This document shows, piece after piece, positions 11,205-23,210 of a stretch of DNA of 64,000 nt (the first letter of the stretch is position 1; each line of letters starts with the position of its first letter). The notes beneath the pieces are model-generated. The model had not been told where the DNA came from. It made no database searches and saw only the letters and a program-made list of their open reading frames with translations. The translations under genes were made by a program, and so were the position numbers. The stretch lies in assembly GCA_965649825.1 (NCBI GenBank), contig OZ287699.1, forward strand, positions 1,116,001 to 1,180,000, read 5' to 3'. Origin of the DNA: Penicillus capitatus (lineage: Eukaryota; Chlorophyta).

Positions 11205-14200
11205 TCATAGATGTTCAAGACAGTAGTCCGCGGACGTCTGCATGGCTGTCTCGATTGAGTCGATTTGATTCCCCTGTCCTTGAGCCACTGTAGCTTTGCC
11301 TCCTCCTTTACCTGATGACCATCCAAGATTCAGAATCTTGTGGAATGGAGATGTTGGAAGCGACCTCCTATAGTGGCGAGAGTGGCTTTGATCCAGTCTC
11401 CTGCTTTCAGCTTTGGTGTCCGCGATTCCGGAACGCTCTGTGATGTCATGTCATGATGTCATGCGAGAGGATATGAGCTACCGCTACGGCCAGCGTCTTG
11501 TTTTTGGCCTGGTCGACGCTGAAGAGCATGATGCAGAGATCGGTGTGCGTTTTCTGTGCTTCGCCGATGGCGTCCAAAAGCAGCTTGGCCTCTAAGCCTA
11601 CATCCACCCGATACACCAGATGACTGTGCCCCTCATCGATTGCCTGGAAACAACGATATACTAAATCAAATGTAAGGCATGGGACCTTCTGAGCAGCAGA
11701 TGCGACGGCAGCAGTGGCATGTTTCTTGTTGTCGGCTGCTTGTTGTTTCTGTTGCTCGAAAAGCGCTTTGCTCAAAGCGGCAATCTTTGTTTTCAGCTCG
11801 TTCTTGAGGCAAACCGAAATCACAGATCCTGACCGCGACAACACATTATGCCTAGCTAAATGAATTGCCACGACAGGCGATACTTACCGTCCACTTCTTG
11901 TTTGAAACGATTGAGCGCATCCTGTTGATCGGAGTCCTGTTGCTCAATGGCAGTAAATGTTTCAACGAGGCGTCCTCCTGTCGCCTGTGCATCTCTAGCT
12001 TCTTTGCCTGTTTCATTGGAGCGTCATGCTCGAATACAGAACAACGCCTGTTGGTAGATACCTGTCACAGCAACGATTCTTCGGACACCCTTGGCAATGC
12101 CTTCTTCTGTCAGCAGCACAAAGGCCTCTGCATCTTTGGTGTTCTGTAGATGCGTCCCTCCACAGAACTCAATGGAATAGCTAAGGAAGCACAGATCGAC
12201 TCTGCCAATCATTGTTGAGGCATCGCCAGGGACCTTAGGTTCTCGTCCGAGTCTGGAGATGCCAACAAATCTGTCACCGGCTTGCCCACGGAGATCACGC
12301 GAACGGGATCTGGATAGCTCTGCAGATAACAATGCAGATAAGCATACGACACGCCAGGACAACCTCTCCAAAGACAGCTCTGAGGCCTTTGATTTGCTGT
12401 GCGTCTTGAAGAGGGACTTCCATCGCATAAACAGGAACGGCATCTTGTAACTGTTTGTTACAGGCATCTTCGATCTCTTGCAGCGCTTCTGCCTTCACGG
12501 CACCATTGTTGCTGAAATCGAATCGTAGTCTCTCTGGATACACAACAGACCCCTGCCGAGAAATATAAAATCCGTCGGTTGTTTATTGGATCTAGCAAGA
12601 GTAGTCACTTTCTGATGGACGTGTTCACCGAGAGTGTTTCTGAGAACGTAGTTCAAAACGTGGGTGAAAGTGTGATTGGGAAGAATTTTCTTCCGACGGG
12701 CGTAATCCACACACGTAGTCACATCATCGTCAACTCTAGAAACGCAGCAGAGATGCGAAATATGTGACGCGACAGGAAGAATTGCCTCAGTGCCTCTGTT
12801 CCAAGAGATAACGCATTGCAAATGTGCAGAACATAACCGGCAGCAACTTTGCAGTCGACAATCTCCGCACGGCCGCTTTCCCACTGCAAACTACCAGAGT
12901 CGCCAACCTGACACAGTTCATCTCGTCCGTCTTTCTCCCCGATCATGAGGGATCTGATCACCTGGCCTCCGGCTTCTGAATAGAAACTCGTGGACTTGAG
13001 AACGAATCCGACTGGCAATCCTGCATCTCCATGAATGGATTCCACAAATCCCTCGGCGGTGAGTATGGCAACAAGCTTTGATGTCACATCTTCTTCTTTG
13101 TACTTGAATCCATCGTCCGTTTTCTATCAGAGGGCGAACTTCGCTCAGGGACATCTCGAGATGACATGAGCTCACCGCAATGGAGTGGTCTTGTAGCCAT
13201 CCGGTGGCTTCGGCTTCGAATTTAAGCTCGCCGTCGCTCAACTTCTTTCCAGCTTCCCGTGAGCGTACGCGTTGTTTTTCCAGACATGCAGCAAATCTCT
13301 CCATATCAACCTTCAGTCCACGCTCTTCGCACATGAGCTGTGTCAGATCCACGGGGAATCCAAAAGTGTCCCACAACTCAAATGCGACTGCCCTGTTTGC
13401 AAGCTGTTTTGAAAAGAGAGATCATGACGAGGGCATTCGAACCCGTCCAGAATGGAACTCTTTGCCGCAGCTGCGGCTTTCTTGAACCGATCGATGCCCT
13501 TCTCGAGCGTTCGTGAAAAGCTCTTCTCTTCAACCTGAATCGTCTCGAAAATCGTTTGTCTAGAAGCGACCAGTTCAGGATAGAAATTGCCGAAGTTCTC
13601 GATGACGCAGTCAACGAGTTGCGAGAAGAATCCCTGTTGAGCACCCAACACCTCTTTCCCAAATCGTACCTACACAAACAAGGAGGCTGTCTGAGGATGC
13701 TCGGCCACAGCGAAGGCAGACAGCTCGTCTCAAGATTCTGCGGAGAACATAATCTCTGCCCTCCTTGCCAGGCTGTGCTCCGTCCGCGATGGAAAAGCAC
13801 AACGTGCGAATGTGATCGGCCACGACTCTGAAAACCAGTCATCAACGCTGTCAGTGAGATTTGGTATTGATCCAAATTCACAGGGCAAACCTGTATGCCA
13901 TGTCGACTCCGTCTTTATCATCGGCTCCATTCAGATCCGTATATGGCCGCGCGCCAGTAACCTCTTTGATCTTGCCAAAGATAGGCTCTGCAGAACGGAG
14001 TTGCATGTTGGACGGCAGTGCAAAATGACAAGACCCCACGGAAAACGTCTGTTGCATAGTTTGACATGGTGCCCTGGAGAACGGATGTGACACGTTCTAA
14101 GCCCATTCCTGTATCAACATGCTTCGCTGGCAATAGCTTCAGACTCCCATCCTCTTCTCTGACAGGAATCTTCAGCGCCCGCTGAAAAGAAACGAGCGTC

Positions 14201-14966
14201 TTACCTGTTGAATTGGATAAAGACCAAATTCCAGATCTCCAGCACATTGGGATCGTCTTGATTGACCAATGCAGCTGCATCCCGTCCACCGATTCGATCG
14301 TAGTGAATCTCTGTGCAGGGACCACACGGCCCAGTCTCACCCATTTCCCAAAAATTATCCTTCGTCCCAAAGGGCAAAACTCTCTCCGGTGGAAGCAGCT
14401 TCAGCCTACGCAAATCCATTCTAGTAACCCAGAAGCCGAACACGGGTTTTACCAGATGCTCTTGGCTTCTTCATCTGGATCAAGGCTCATCTCGCTGTTG
14501 CCGCCAAAGTACGTGGCATAGAGACGTTCTTTGGCTAACTTATAGACATCGATCAGAAGCTCAAATGCCCATGCAATTGCCTCTTCCTTAAAATAATCTC
14601 CAAAAGACCAGTTCCCCATCATTTCGAAGAAAGTGTGATGGTAGTTGTCTCTTCCCACATCATCCAGGTCATTGTGCTTGCCTCCCGCACGAATGCACTA
14701 AGTACAGAGTGTCTATGTCGATAAGGTTGTCGCACGCGCTGCACTTTCTGAGCATTGCAGGCGCGTTTTAGTTTTCCGAGTGGGCTGTTAGGGTCTGCCG
14801 TGCCGAGAAAGATCGGTTTGAATTGATTCATTCCCGCATTGGCAAAGAGGAGAGTGGGATCGTTGAGCGGGACGACGGGACTCGATGGAACAAACTCATG
14901 TCCTTTGGACTCAAAGAACTGAACATAGGTATCGCGCACGCGTTGAACAGACCACTCCGTTGACAT
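11205..14966 (-). CDS. AARS: Alanyl-tRNA synthetase
   Basis: Class II synthetase that charges tRNA-Ala. The N-terminal exon starts [20 protein letters not shown] and contains [20 protein letters not shown] and [13 protein letters not shown]. Next come the motif-2/3 region ([19 protein letters not shown]) and [14 protein letters not shown]. The editing domain has the zinc-site pair HTFTH near 12,640 and CGGTH near 12,170. The C-terminal domain ends in the Gly-rich [14 protein letters not shown], and the stop is at 11,205-11,207. About a dozen introns of roughly 45-80 nt interrupt it. I chose the ATG at 14,966 because CTTTAG just upstream looks like a 3' splice site in a 5'-UTR intron; an in-frame upstream ATG at 15,011 would add 15 residues. 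No targeting peptide is obvious, so cytosolic use is likely; dual targeting by alternative starts is possible. Confidence 0.93.
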
Positions 14967-15039
14967 CGCAAAATCAACTAAAGGACAAACAGTGAACAAG
15001 ACTCTCTTCAACGTTTATCATTTCAATCATCATTCAAAA

Positions 15040-15685
15040 TCAGTTCATCTCGGACGTCTGCTGCATGACAGTTTCTGCCTGGTGCTTTAGCTGGGATAAC
15101 TTTTCGGCGACGATGGGATTGTAGAGTCTCAGCAGTTTGTTGGACTGGATAGCGATGCGGACACGTGTTTCCATCACTTGCTCTCGCATCAGCTGTGCTT
15201 CCAACATGATCTAAACACACGTACTGTTTATTCAGTGCATGAAAATATGGGATGATTACGAGCTCCAGTTGACGTGTCACTGCTCCGAAATCTTCGACCT
15301 CGACGAGCTTCGTGGTTGCGTTCGTCTCGCTTCCCTCTATGACTGGAGAAGGCATGGATAACTCCGGTGATTTCTCCTGTACTTCTGTCGGTATGGCTGG
15401 ATCGTTGTCTGCATTCACCGGCAGAGTCTCTCCAAGACAACCACCGTCTTTGATAGCAGAGAGCATAGTGTTCACGGGCAGCGACTGCTTCTGTATTGTC
15501 GACTCTGTCTCTTTGCCAACTGAAAGTCTTGCAACGCTTGTTTTCTCAAGAATGGCCGAGAAAAGGAGGTGTGGTTTCTTGCGGCCGTTTGAAGGAGAGG
15601 AAAGATTTGGTCGAACAGGGACAAATGCACGCTTGGTTCCTCGAGTGACAGGCTTCGGCCTTGGAGTAACCGATCTGGAATCCAT
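15040..15685 (-). CDS. Unassigned protein with C-terminal coiled coil
   Basis: Two exons are joined across an intron of about 48 nt that begins GTAATCAT and ends TGTTTAG near 15,211. The N-terminal 130 residues are basic, then Ser/Pro/Glu-rich and probably disordered. The last 60 residues form an amphipathic helix (IMLEAQLMREQVMETRVRI, then LSQLKHQAETVMQQ) with heptad-like spacing. I recognise no family. The start at 15,685 is 146 bp from the divergent gene on the plus strand. The N-terminal KRAFVPVRPNL could be part of an organellar targeting peptide, but that is weak. Confidence 0.5.
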
Positions 15686-15831
15686 GCCATCTTCTCTTAG
15701 AGAATTCTCTGATCACGAATGCAAAAATCGAGAAAGTGCGGACGGTGCTTCTATGGCTACCGCGGCTTTTTTTCTCGTCGTGTTTAGCAGAGGCACTTCG
15801 CCCAGAGCGTTTTGGTTGATGTCTTTTCTGG

Positions 15832-16400
15832 ATGAGCGTAATGCGTTGCTTTGCCGGATCTCTTCTTCGAGTCAATGCAGCGGTCTGCTCTCTGTGTAAA
15901 CTCCGTCTTGTCCCGATAGGGTTTTCCTCTCTCCTTCATCGCAATCGCGGTACGATGGCATACGTGAGATGCACCAAAAAGTACCAGTGCGTTTGTGGAG
16001 TTGTGTCTGAAGCGTTTTCTGTGACGCCCGCTTCCCTGGGCGATGTCCTGGCTATCCCATCTCCAAAATCTTCTACTTCTGATGGCCAGAAGATTAAAAA
16101 ACTCATCGATGGTTAGTAATATACTACACCTGATTGTTTCATCGGCGAAGCGATTGATAGCGTCTCTTCAGCAATTGTATCCTTCAGGAAGAGGTGGTCA
16201 TCATTGCTTTTGGCATCTCTGTGTTGTTCTTCCTCCATCGCTGTCTTTTGTTGTGGAAGATCTTCCGTCGATGTTCCTTTCTGTCGTTCTGGTTCGGAGT
16301 TTGCTGTTCTGATCAGCGGCTGGCACGTGAACCAAATGAATGTCACATCCAGAGGGACCCAGTCATCTCACTTTGTCTGTCGTTTGGGAAGGCTCGATGA
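15832..16400 (+). CDS. Small membrane protein with mitochondrial-like presequence
   Basis: Exon 1 opens with a basic amphipathic stretch without acidic residues (MRCFAGSLLRVNAAVCSLCK), as in a mitochondrial presequence. An intron of 56 nt (5' GTAATATA, 3' CTCTTCAG) puts it in frame with an exon carrying one clear transmembrane helix (EEVVIIAFGISVLFFLHRCL) followed by an Arg/Cys-rich tail. I recognise no family. The last codons overlap the 3' end of the convergent gene on the minus strand by about 38 bp. If the tail is wrong, a further intron after the membrane helix would be the likely cause. Confidence 0.45.
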
Positions 16401-17261
16401 AGTCATTGCTGATTTCCTTTGATGTAAATTCGTTGGTTCTGTACTCACGGACATCTGCATCGTTCATCTCGTTGCTTTCCTTTTGAATCTGTACGTCATC
16501 TGGCAATTGGGCGTTGTCAACTTCATTCCCTCTATTGCTCAAAACATCCCCTTTGTGTGAACGGCTCGAACTATTTTCTATCTACAGGAACAGTGTTTGA
16601 GCTCTCTTCAGATCAGAGAGCTTAACAAGAACACCACTTCATCAAGAGCATTCTCGAGATCATTGCGCTCGGAAATGTCCGACTGCGAGTCAACCACATC
16701 GCGTTTGTGATTTTCGCTTTCTTTTGGTTTCTGATGACTGAGATCCTTTTCTTCGCCTCCTCTTTCGTGTTGAAAGGATACACTGGCCGATTCTTTGTGT
16801 TGTTCAGATGATTGAGCGTGATCTTCGATTTTCTTTCTATGGGAGGCGATCTCCGCAGTGTCCGAGGTTTCCCACTGCTCGAAAGAATGCAAGGAGCTTG
16901 GATCGTCTGCATTGAGGTACAGAGCTCTCGGATTCTCTTCTCACTCTTTTGTTCTCACACTACCTTTGGGATTTGAAGTGGGCAGCTCGTTTTGGAGGGA
17001 GGGTTGACATGGAGGGGTATCCAGATCATCTAATCGAAACTCTTTGAAAAAATCGTCCTCTTCGTCGCCATCCCCTTCCGTTATTCCAAACATTCCACCC
17101 GACGCAAAAAAACTACGAACGATCGAGATCGGTACGAAGACGTAACGATCTCCACTTCTCGTCGAGCGCTGAGGGCGCCACAGTTTCACCCTGCTTCGCA
17201 TTTCCGATGTCTTTCTGTGTCGCCTGGACGTGCTGTAGGAAGTCGATGTGATCCTTGTCAT
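16363..17261 (-). CDS. Acidic, mostly disordered protein (unassigned)
   Basis: At least three exons show continuous Ser/Glu/Asp/Lys-rich coding without repeats. The first has a short structured-looking piece (GDRYVFVPISIVRSFFA) followed by ITEGDGDEEDDFFKEFRL. The second has many Glu/His/Lys residues, and the last ends in IEPSQTTDKVR before a TGA at 16,363-16,365. Composition argues for a regulatory or scaffold protein, but there is no recognisable domain. The start is at the ATG at 17,261, and the preceding 70 residues are Arg/Ser-rich. Splice sites in the middle were not resolved with confidence. Confidence 0.4.
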
Positions 17262-19175
17262 CTATGTGGCAATCAGGAGAAGGTCTGTCTTATAAGGGAC
17301 GCTACCTCCTAGACTGTCGAGAAAACTCATCGACGTGTCAGCTCTGGATAGTCCTCAATGTGTGTGATCGTTATGTACCATCACCACCATCAGTTATGCG
17401 TATAATCACAGTCTGTGACACTAGCCAAACATAATGCGTTTATTGAGTTAGAGTGTGTTATCCTAATTACGCTATGCCACAGGACTCGGTACCTAGCCCG
17501 CTTCTCTTCCTCAATTACTATGGATACAACGCCAATGACCTATCAACTAACATAAGAATTCTCCTGCTCCGCCGACAGCATTCTAATTTGCATGTCAATT
17601 GCTAACTGAAAACTTCCTACAGCTAGATTTTACAAAACCCTCTTGGCGACTTGCGTTACCGGTCAAATACACACTAGCACAGTTTTCTTTGTTTGGAAAA
17701 AATCCAGGCTACTTTAGCCGGTCGCACAATTTATTTACACGTGTCTGGAATTGGGAATCACGCCAATAAGATCTATGGAGTCATTTAAACATATATGTGC
17801 TGCATGCCATGCGATTAACACTTTGACAATCACCGTCGCTCTCCTCAAACACAAAGTTGGACTCTCTTGATACACCTAAAGCAAACAGCAAAACCATATC
17901 TCCCTACCAATTCTTTTGATCAGCTGATTTGTCCAAGGTCCAAACAACGTTGGAAATATTCTAAGAAACCTTTGAGTTGATGCAACGACAATTTGGATAT
18001 CTTCCATGACATGATTTCAGCGTTTCACGCTTCCGTTGTTCCATTTTATTAATGACGGGAATCTTCAGAGACATACTTGCCGCGGTGCACAGATGCGCAG
18101 CGCCGAACAGAGAGAACAAACATGAGTTAACGCGAAGACTACAGGGCGGTGCATGCACCGTCATTTATACCCTTGGTCGCCCGCGGAAGGACGTCACCTC
18201 GCGAAGCTGCGACGTGTGCAGTCCGCGGGCCGGAAACCATTCGTGTCCAACCGTCAACTGATTTCTTACCCTTATTTTAATGTCAATGATCACAATCTTC
18301 GATCTGATAATCTATAATTTTAACTCTGGTCATATGGCAAACTTCCCGAGCAATTGTCGCAATAAAAAAGCCGGATAGTATGTTTACCTCTTCTAACATC
18401 TTGTTATTTGCTCCTACTAACTCCATTTTCATGGGTAGATATCGCTTCCAAGGATTCATAATGAGTCCCTTTATATGCAATTCGCCCCTACTTGTACACT
18501 GGTTAGTCTAGATGGTGTACCGATGTAAACCAATGGCTTGTCTAACGTTGTGTCAAGCTATACTTCAAGTCAGCAATTCGGTTCTCTACTTGAAAGTATT
18601 CCACTGGACCAATACACTATACCCTTACCTTTGCAAATAACTCTGCGCGGTATGTCAAATTGCCTGGAATATCCTCTAACTCTCTTCGTTCAAGTATAAT
18701 TAATATGATACCTGTATGTCTAAGTCGGTTTTTGAGAGATCTAGTCCAATCAGATTCCTTCAATACCACAAAAACTCGTGCGTGATAGATGGTCTAACCT
18801 CTTTCAAATGCAACAAACAACATATCCTAGAGCTTGCCGCTGACGTCATGTTATACAACAACAGCTTCTTGCCGATATGCTCCAGCTGCAAGTAAAACGT
18901 TATGTCCCAAAGGAAAAAGACCTACTCTTCGAAGCAGTTAAAAGGTCGATAACAAAGCACAAACGAATCTTGTCGTTCTCGTTGTACACTTGTTCCGTCC
19001 ACTTTACCATTCCTTGCAAAAACACCACGTACGAACTTTGGCAAGTTGACTGTTTTCTTAGTAACAATTCGGTAAATGACTCTTTGAATAACTGAGTTCT
19101 AATGAGTATCATCGACGTGTAAAGTCGTGATCGTCCTCCTGATGGAGCAGCAGCCAAATCGGTATCCGAGCTAAC
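17262..19175. other. AT-rich gene-free block
   Basis: No frame longer than about 85 codons and no recognisable motif in any frame. The DNA is more AT-rich than its neighbours except for a short GC-rich patch at about 18,170-18,235. I see no tRNA and no obvious repeat. It separates a convergent or unassigned block from the minus-strand PLP-enzyme gene and could hold its 3' UTR, a replication or scaffold site, or an unrecognised noncoding RNA. Confidence 0.4.
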
Positions 19176-20729
19176 TTATTTCTGTAATACAGCCAAAATG
19201 CCTTCCAGTGCTTCGGCCCATTGCGTCCAGTGTGTGCCACCCTGACAATAAACAACATACGGAGGGCGAATGGGTCCATCTGCCGTGAGCTCAGAGGTGC
19301 TGCCATCGATAAAAGTACCATCGGCGAAGACAACGGCATCAGTGTATCCAGCTGTGCGGCCTATCGACACAAGAAGGTAGTGCCAAATGCAACTTGGTGA
19401 TTGAAATCGCACCTGGAATGGGCTGAACGTAAGAACCGACCGGAGACAGCTTCTGAACAGACTTGCAGAACTGTACCATTCTCGATTCCGACCCCAATCT
19501 AATGGCCGTGATAAAAGATAAGGGACGATGGATGCTTGGTCGAGGACAAACGTCATACCCCGCTTTGCTAAGAACATGCGAAATAAGCAGACCAGATTTG
19601 AGTGCCTCCCCCACCATCTGCGGCGCCAAGCAGAATCCTAAGGTCTCTTCTCACGAGACATGAAGCGCCAACATCCGGGACAGACCTTGGAACATCAACC
19701 TGAGCGTCTCTCCTGAAACGGATCCAGCATCTATCCCGATTCCTGGAGCTGTGAGTCGTGCATGAACACCATGCATCAGCTCTTGCCTTCCAGCAACGTA
19801 CCTAATTTGAAAACTCGTGGAGATTCTTAACGAACGCATCATACCCCCCAGTCGAAGCGATGGTTCCGCCGGGATTCTTGATGAAGCTGCCCATCATCAA
19901 ATCCACTCCAACATGTGTCGGCTCTCTATCTTCGGTAAATTCCCCGTAGCAATTGTCGACAAGGATCCGACACTTCGGATGATGCCGTCGAATGTGAGTG
20001 ACCACGCTGCCGATCTGGTCGATGCTCAATGTCGAACGCGTGGCATATCCACAGGATCGCTGCAGATAGACCACCTGTGTCTTATCCGGAGACAATTGCT
20101 CCTTCAGGGAAAACAGATCCACAGAACCATCGCCACAGAGATCCAATTCTTTGTAGATGATGCCCCAGTCAAGAAGCGATCCGTGTGAAGATGCCGACGG
20201 ACCGTGACCAATGACATCGTGGAGCGTGTCGTAAGGACTAAACACCAGCAATTGCAGTCGCTGCTGCAGTACCCTTGCATCGTACTATGTATGCTTACCT
20301 TCCGGTCACACAAATGAGTTCATCTCCTGGGCGGAGGACGCCAAAAAGTGCAGCTGCTATCGCATGGGTACCCGATACAAAATGGTGTCGAACCAGAGCG
20401 GACTCAGCTCCAAAGGATTGTGCAACCACCTGAAACAACGAGTGTCTGAGTCGGGGCGAGTATAGATCTGGTAGAACTCGATCGAGGGCTGCCCTTCCTA
20501 GATCTCCATGGCCGTATCCTGATGAACCGGCAAAATGCTGAGGTCCTACTCTCTCATCTCGGCAAGCTTTTCGCACACGGCGGCTGTTACTGTCCACCAA
20601 TCGATCTATCTCAAGAAATGATGACTGTAAATCTTCAGCCTGTCTCCAGATCTGTCCACGCCACTGAGTCGTCCTGATACTCTTGAACGCAATAACGTCA
20701 CCTGTTGTCTGAGATCTTCTCGGACGCAT
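19176..20729 (-). CDS. PLP-dependent lyase of the aluminium-resistance (Alum_res) family
   Basis: Fold-type I PLP enzyme related to bacterial YnbB and to cystathionine/methionine lyases. Family landmarks in order: VGPQHFAGSSGYGHGDLGR; after a 50-nt intron, QSFGAESALVRHHFVSGTHA; GDELICVTG joined across an intron to SPYDTLHDVIG; the aspartate and lysine region VDNCYGEF and MMGSFIKNPGGT, where the lysine should form the Schiff base; then GGYVAGRQEL across a GTATGATG...AATTAG intron and RLTAPGIGIDAG. The last exon ends in THWTQWAEALEGILAVLQK. Typical length for the family is about 400-430 residues and this gene fits. Substrate is not established for the family. Exact first codon is uncertain; ATG 20,729 is the nearest. 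Confidence 0.85.
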
Positions 20730-20921
20730 GTCCCCAGAAGACTAAGCTTCCTGCCGTCCGAAATGGTCGACGATGACGATTGCAAAGACGTCGTCCACTC
20801 TGACGCTTTCTGGTGGGTCTGTGACCAGCTTGTGCGATTCGCCGAACGTCGTTCGCCGCACACGATAACCAAGGCGCCGCGTTTTTTCGCTTTCGTCGCT
20901 AAAGGCGTCGGTCGTCTGACA

Positions 20922-21983
20922 TCAAGACAGATTGTTTGCATCTCTTGCCGTATCACATTTGTAAAGCAGAGTATCCAAAAGATCGCTATGTCGCTTCCAG
21001 TCTATACCATCCACGGTGCACGTTGCTTCTAAAGTCACACCATCCACAGCAGGTCCATCTCGAACCATTCTTTCTAGAATACGGTATGCAAAGTCGGCTT
21101 CGAGGCAAGGACGCATTCTCTGATCCGACCACATCAACATCAGTGCCGTCATGAGACCCCAGGCGCCCCAGTTTGACACACCAGCGACAACGAGTTGATC
21201 GCAGGGAGTCACACAAGCAATGGTCTCTCCGTTTTGGACGTCCTCTGCAATGAGTGAACGTGGCACAGCGCCCATGCCAATCTCGTTGCCGCCGTCTCCG
21301 ATACCGATTGTCGTCCAAGGAACGTCGACGAACAAGGCATGGACATCTGGGCTTGTTGCGCTGATGTCCTCGCCACGCATGTTATAAATCCTGCCCGTCG
21401 CTGACTGGCCCGGACACTCGATAGATATGAGATGTGTGATTCCTTGAACTTGCAGGCGATGTTTGGTATCGGGTGTCAAGATCTCGACTTCTCCGACGTC
21501 GCCCGTCGCTTCGCTTAGAGACACAGCCATGGCGTTGTGACAAAAACGATCGGCGAGAAGCGTCACTGGGATATGACGACGCATCAGTGCTGCCGCTAAC
21601 TGAGAGGCCCCGAGAGGTCCATCTGTCTCCACCATTCCGACCTTTGGGATATAGAAGCCCGACAGGATGCCGACGTGTGGAGCCGGATGAGCGGTGAGGC
21701 TTTTGGCGGCTCTGAACAAATTTCCCGACGTGTGATGTACGAGTCGCTGTATCCCACGCCCAACATCCGTTCCAACAAATTTCTCAATTGCACCCACAAC
21801 TGAACGAACACGTTGTGCTTTGCAACAATGGTTCTGCGATTGTCCGCGTCGGCGCATTCCATCCTCACTCCGGCGAATCTCTGGGCGACAAGAACTCGGC
21901 GATCCTTTCTGCCACGGCCACGACCCATGTTCCACATCTGTTCGCCACCTCGACCCACGCAGCAGAGAGATGTGACGCATCAT
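20922..21983 (-). CDS. DUF4392 / D-glutamate cyclase-like protein
   Basis: Single long exon. The region from residue about 65 reads VGTDVGRGIQ, then HVGILSGFYIPKVG followed by ETDGPLGASQLAAALMRR, and later TTIGIGDGGNEIGMG. These are the landmarks of the DUF4392 domain, which forms the C-terminal part of animal DGLUCY (mitochondrial D-glutamate cyclase, D-Glu to 5-oxo-D-proline) and occurs alone in bacteria. The Gly/Asp-rich IGIGDGGNEIG stretch is the most conserved part. The N-terminal DUF1445 half of animal DGLUCY is absent. The first 60 codons are Arg/Trp-rich and either a targeting peptide or untranslated; the true start may be internal. As drawn, the ATG lies only 18 bp from that of the divergent small gene. 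Confidence 0.8.
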   Translation of the reverse strand: MMRHISLLRGSRWRTDVEHGSWPWQKGSPSSCRPEIRRSEDGMRRRGQSQNHCCKAQRVRSVVGAIEKFVGTDVGRGIQRLVHHTSGNLFRAAKSLTAHPAPHVGILSGFYIPKVGMVETDGPLGASQLAAALMRRHIPVTLLADRFCHNAMAVSLSEATGDVGEVEILTPDTKHRLQVQGITHLISIECPGQSATGRIYNMRGEDISATSPDVHALFVDVPWTTIGIGDGGNEIGMGAVPRSLIAEDVQNGETIACVTPCDQLVVAGVSNWGAWGLMTALMLMWSDQRMRPCLEADFAYRILERMVRDGPAVDGVTLEATCTVDGIDWKRHSDLLDTLLYKCDTARDANNLS

Positions 21984-22001
21984 GCAGTTGAAGAAAGCAG
22001 T

Positions 22002-22187
22002 ATGGCAGCAGCGCTGCTGGTGGATGTCTTATGGGTCATGATCTCTGTGACCACGGTGGCATCAACTGTTCTGTTGTTTCGTTCCCTAATGAGTGCCAAG
22101 TTGATTGTGGACAAGCGAAAAAATGAACCTCTGAAAAAGGAAAGAGAAAGACAGGAGAAGATCAAAAAGCTCACTGGACAGAAGTAG
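22002..22187 (+). CDS. Small single-pass membrane protein, 61 residues
   Basis: One hydrophobic helix (LLVDVLWVMISVTTVASTVL) near the N-terminus is followed by a highly charged Lys/Glu/Arg tail (KKERERQEKIKKLTGQK). It resembles small ER-membrane accessory proteins in layout, but I do not recognise the family. The start ATG is almost back to back with the DUF4392 gene. Open reading continues upstream without ATG. The compact position between two convincing genes and the clean stop support it as real. Confidence 0.55.
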   Translation: MAAALLVDVLWVMISVTTVASTVLLFRSLMSAKLIVDKRKNEPLKKERERQEKIKKLTGQK

Positions 22188-22294
22188 ATCGATGGTGATG
22201 ATGATACTCTGAGCTTGTAACAGTCACATCTCCGCAATGCCTCATTCATAGCCGTGAATGAGGACCATCTCACGATTTGACTCTTTCTTCCGCG

Positions 22295-23210
22295 ATGGCG
22301 TCTCAGGATCCGTACAATCTCGTCAAACAGGAGCTTCAAGAAACGGTGTGACACAAGTGCCGGGAATGAAAACAAGATGTTTGTTCGTGCGCTTAGGTGA
22401 ACGAGCTTCAAGAGAAGTTTGTTCGTTGGAGTGAGTACCGTCCATCCAATCCTCTCAGAGCCAAAACCGGCGAAGATTTGGAACGCGGCAGCAACAGTGT
22501 TCTGTGGCAGGTGAGACGAGAAGCCTGCATGCATGCTTGCAACCATCTCTGTATTCCTGCAAGAATTTTCGTCTGTGTTTCTTAGTTAGATGAACTGCAG
22601 CAGGCCATTGACGTTGCAACTCGCGATCCCGTTCGATTTAACCTCACCGATGCAGAGCTGGGCAATCGTCAAGCATGGGTCCGAAACACCCGACGCCAAG
22701 TAGAGCATCTACGACAAGCAGAGGCCGAAACCTGTCATGTCGGTGATTGTTGACAGATTCATACCATTCAAGAATCTGTCAAGGCCTCTTCAGAACGCAC
22801 TCAGCGATCCGACTTGGGTGCTTCATCTCGGCACGCACATGAGAACGATGCTTTTCTGCGAGACCAGAAAATGGAACAGGAAATGGTCATCAGGTCGTCA
22901 TCCCTCCTTTGTCGCTTTTCTTGCTCCGAGTAAGGATGACAGGAGACAAGATGAGGAGTTGGAAAACATGGAGAAGGCTGTGTCTCGTATTGGCAATGTG
23001 GGATTGACGATCCACGGAGAACTGACATCTCAGCAACAGCTTCTCAATGCACTGGACGAAGATGTGGATATCACGGGAAGTCGGATAAAGGCAGCACAAG
23101 CCAAGATTCAAGATATCTTAAAAAGATCTGGCGGCAATTGTCAAATGTGCACCATTATTGGATTAACAGTCGTTCTACTGATCCTCATCGTCGTCGCTGT
23201 GGCAGCCTAG
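22295..23210 (+). CDS. Qc-SNARE of the syntaxin-6/SYP61 type
   Basis: Five exons encode a tail-anchored SNARE. The N-terminal part (DPYNLVKQELQET, then VNELQEKFVRWSEY) matches the syntaxin-6 N-terminal helical domain. The next exon has ELGNRQAWVRNTRR. The last exon carries the Qc SNARE motif, from ELENMEKAVSRIGNVGLTIH through the zero-layer Gln (TSQQQLLNALDEDVD) to ILKRS, followed directly by a hydrophobic anchor (IIGLTVVLLILIVVAVAA). It should act in TGN/endosomal vesicle fusion. Introns: 22,346-22,396 (begins GTGTGAC), one before LDELQQ, one of 57 nt ending GTTGACAG, and one of about 49 nt ending GATGACAG. Frame is restored at every junction. Confidence 0.88.
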
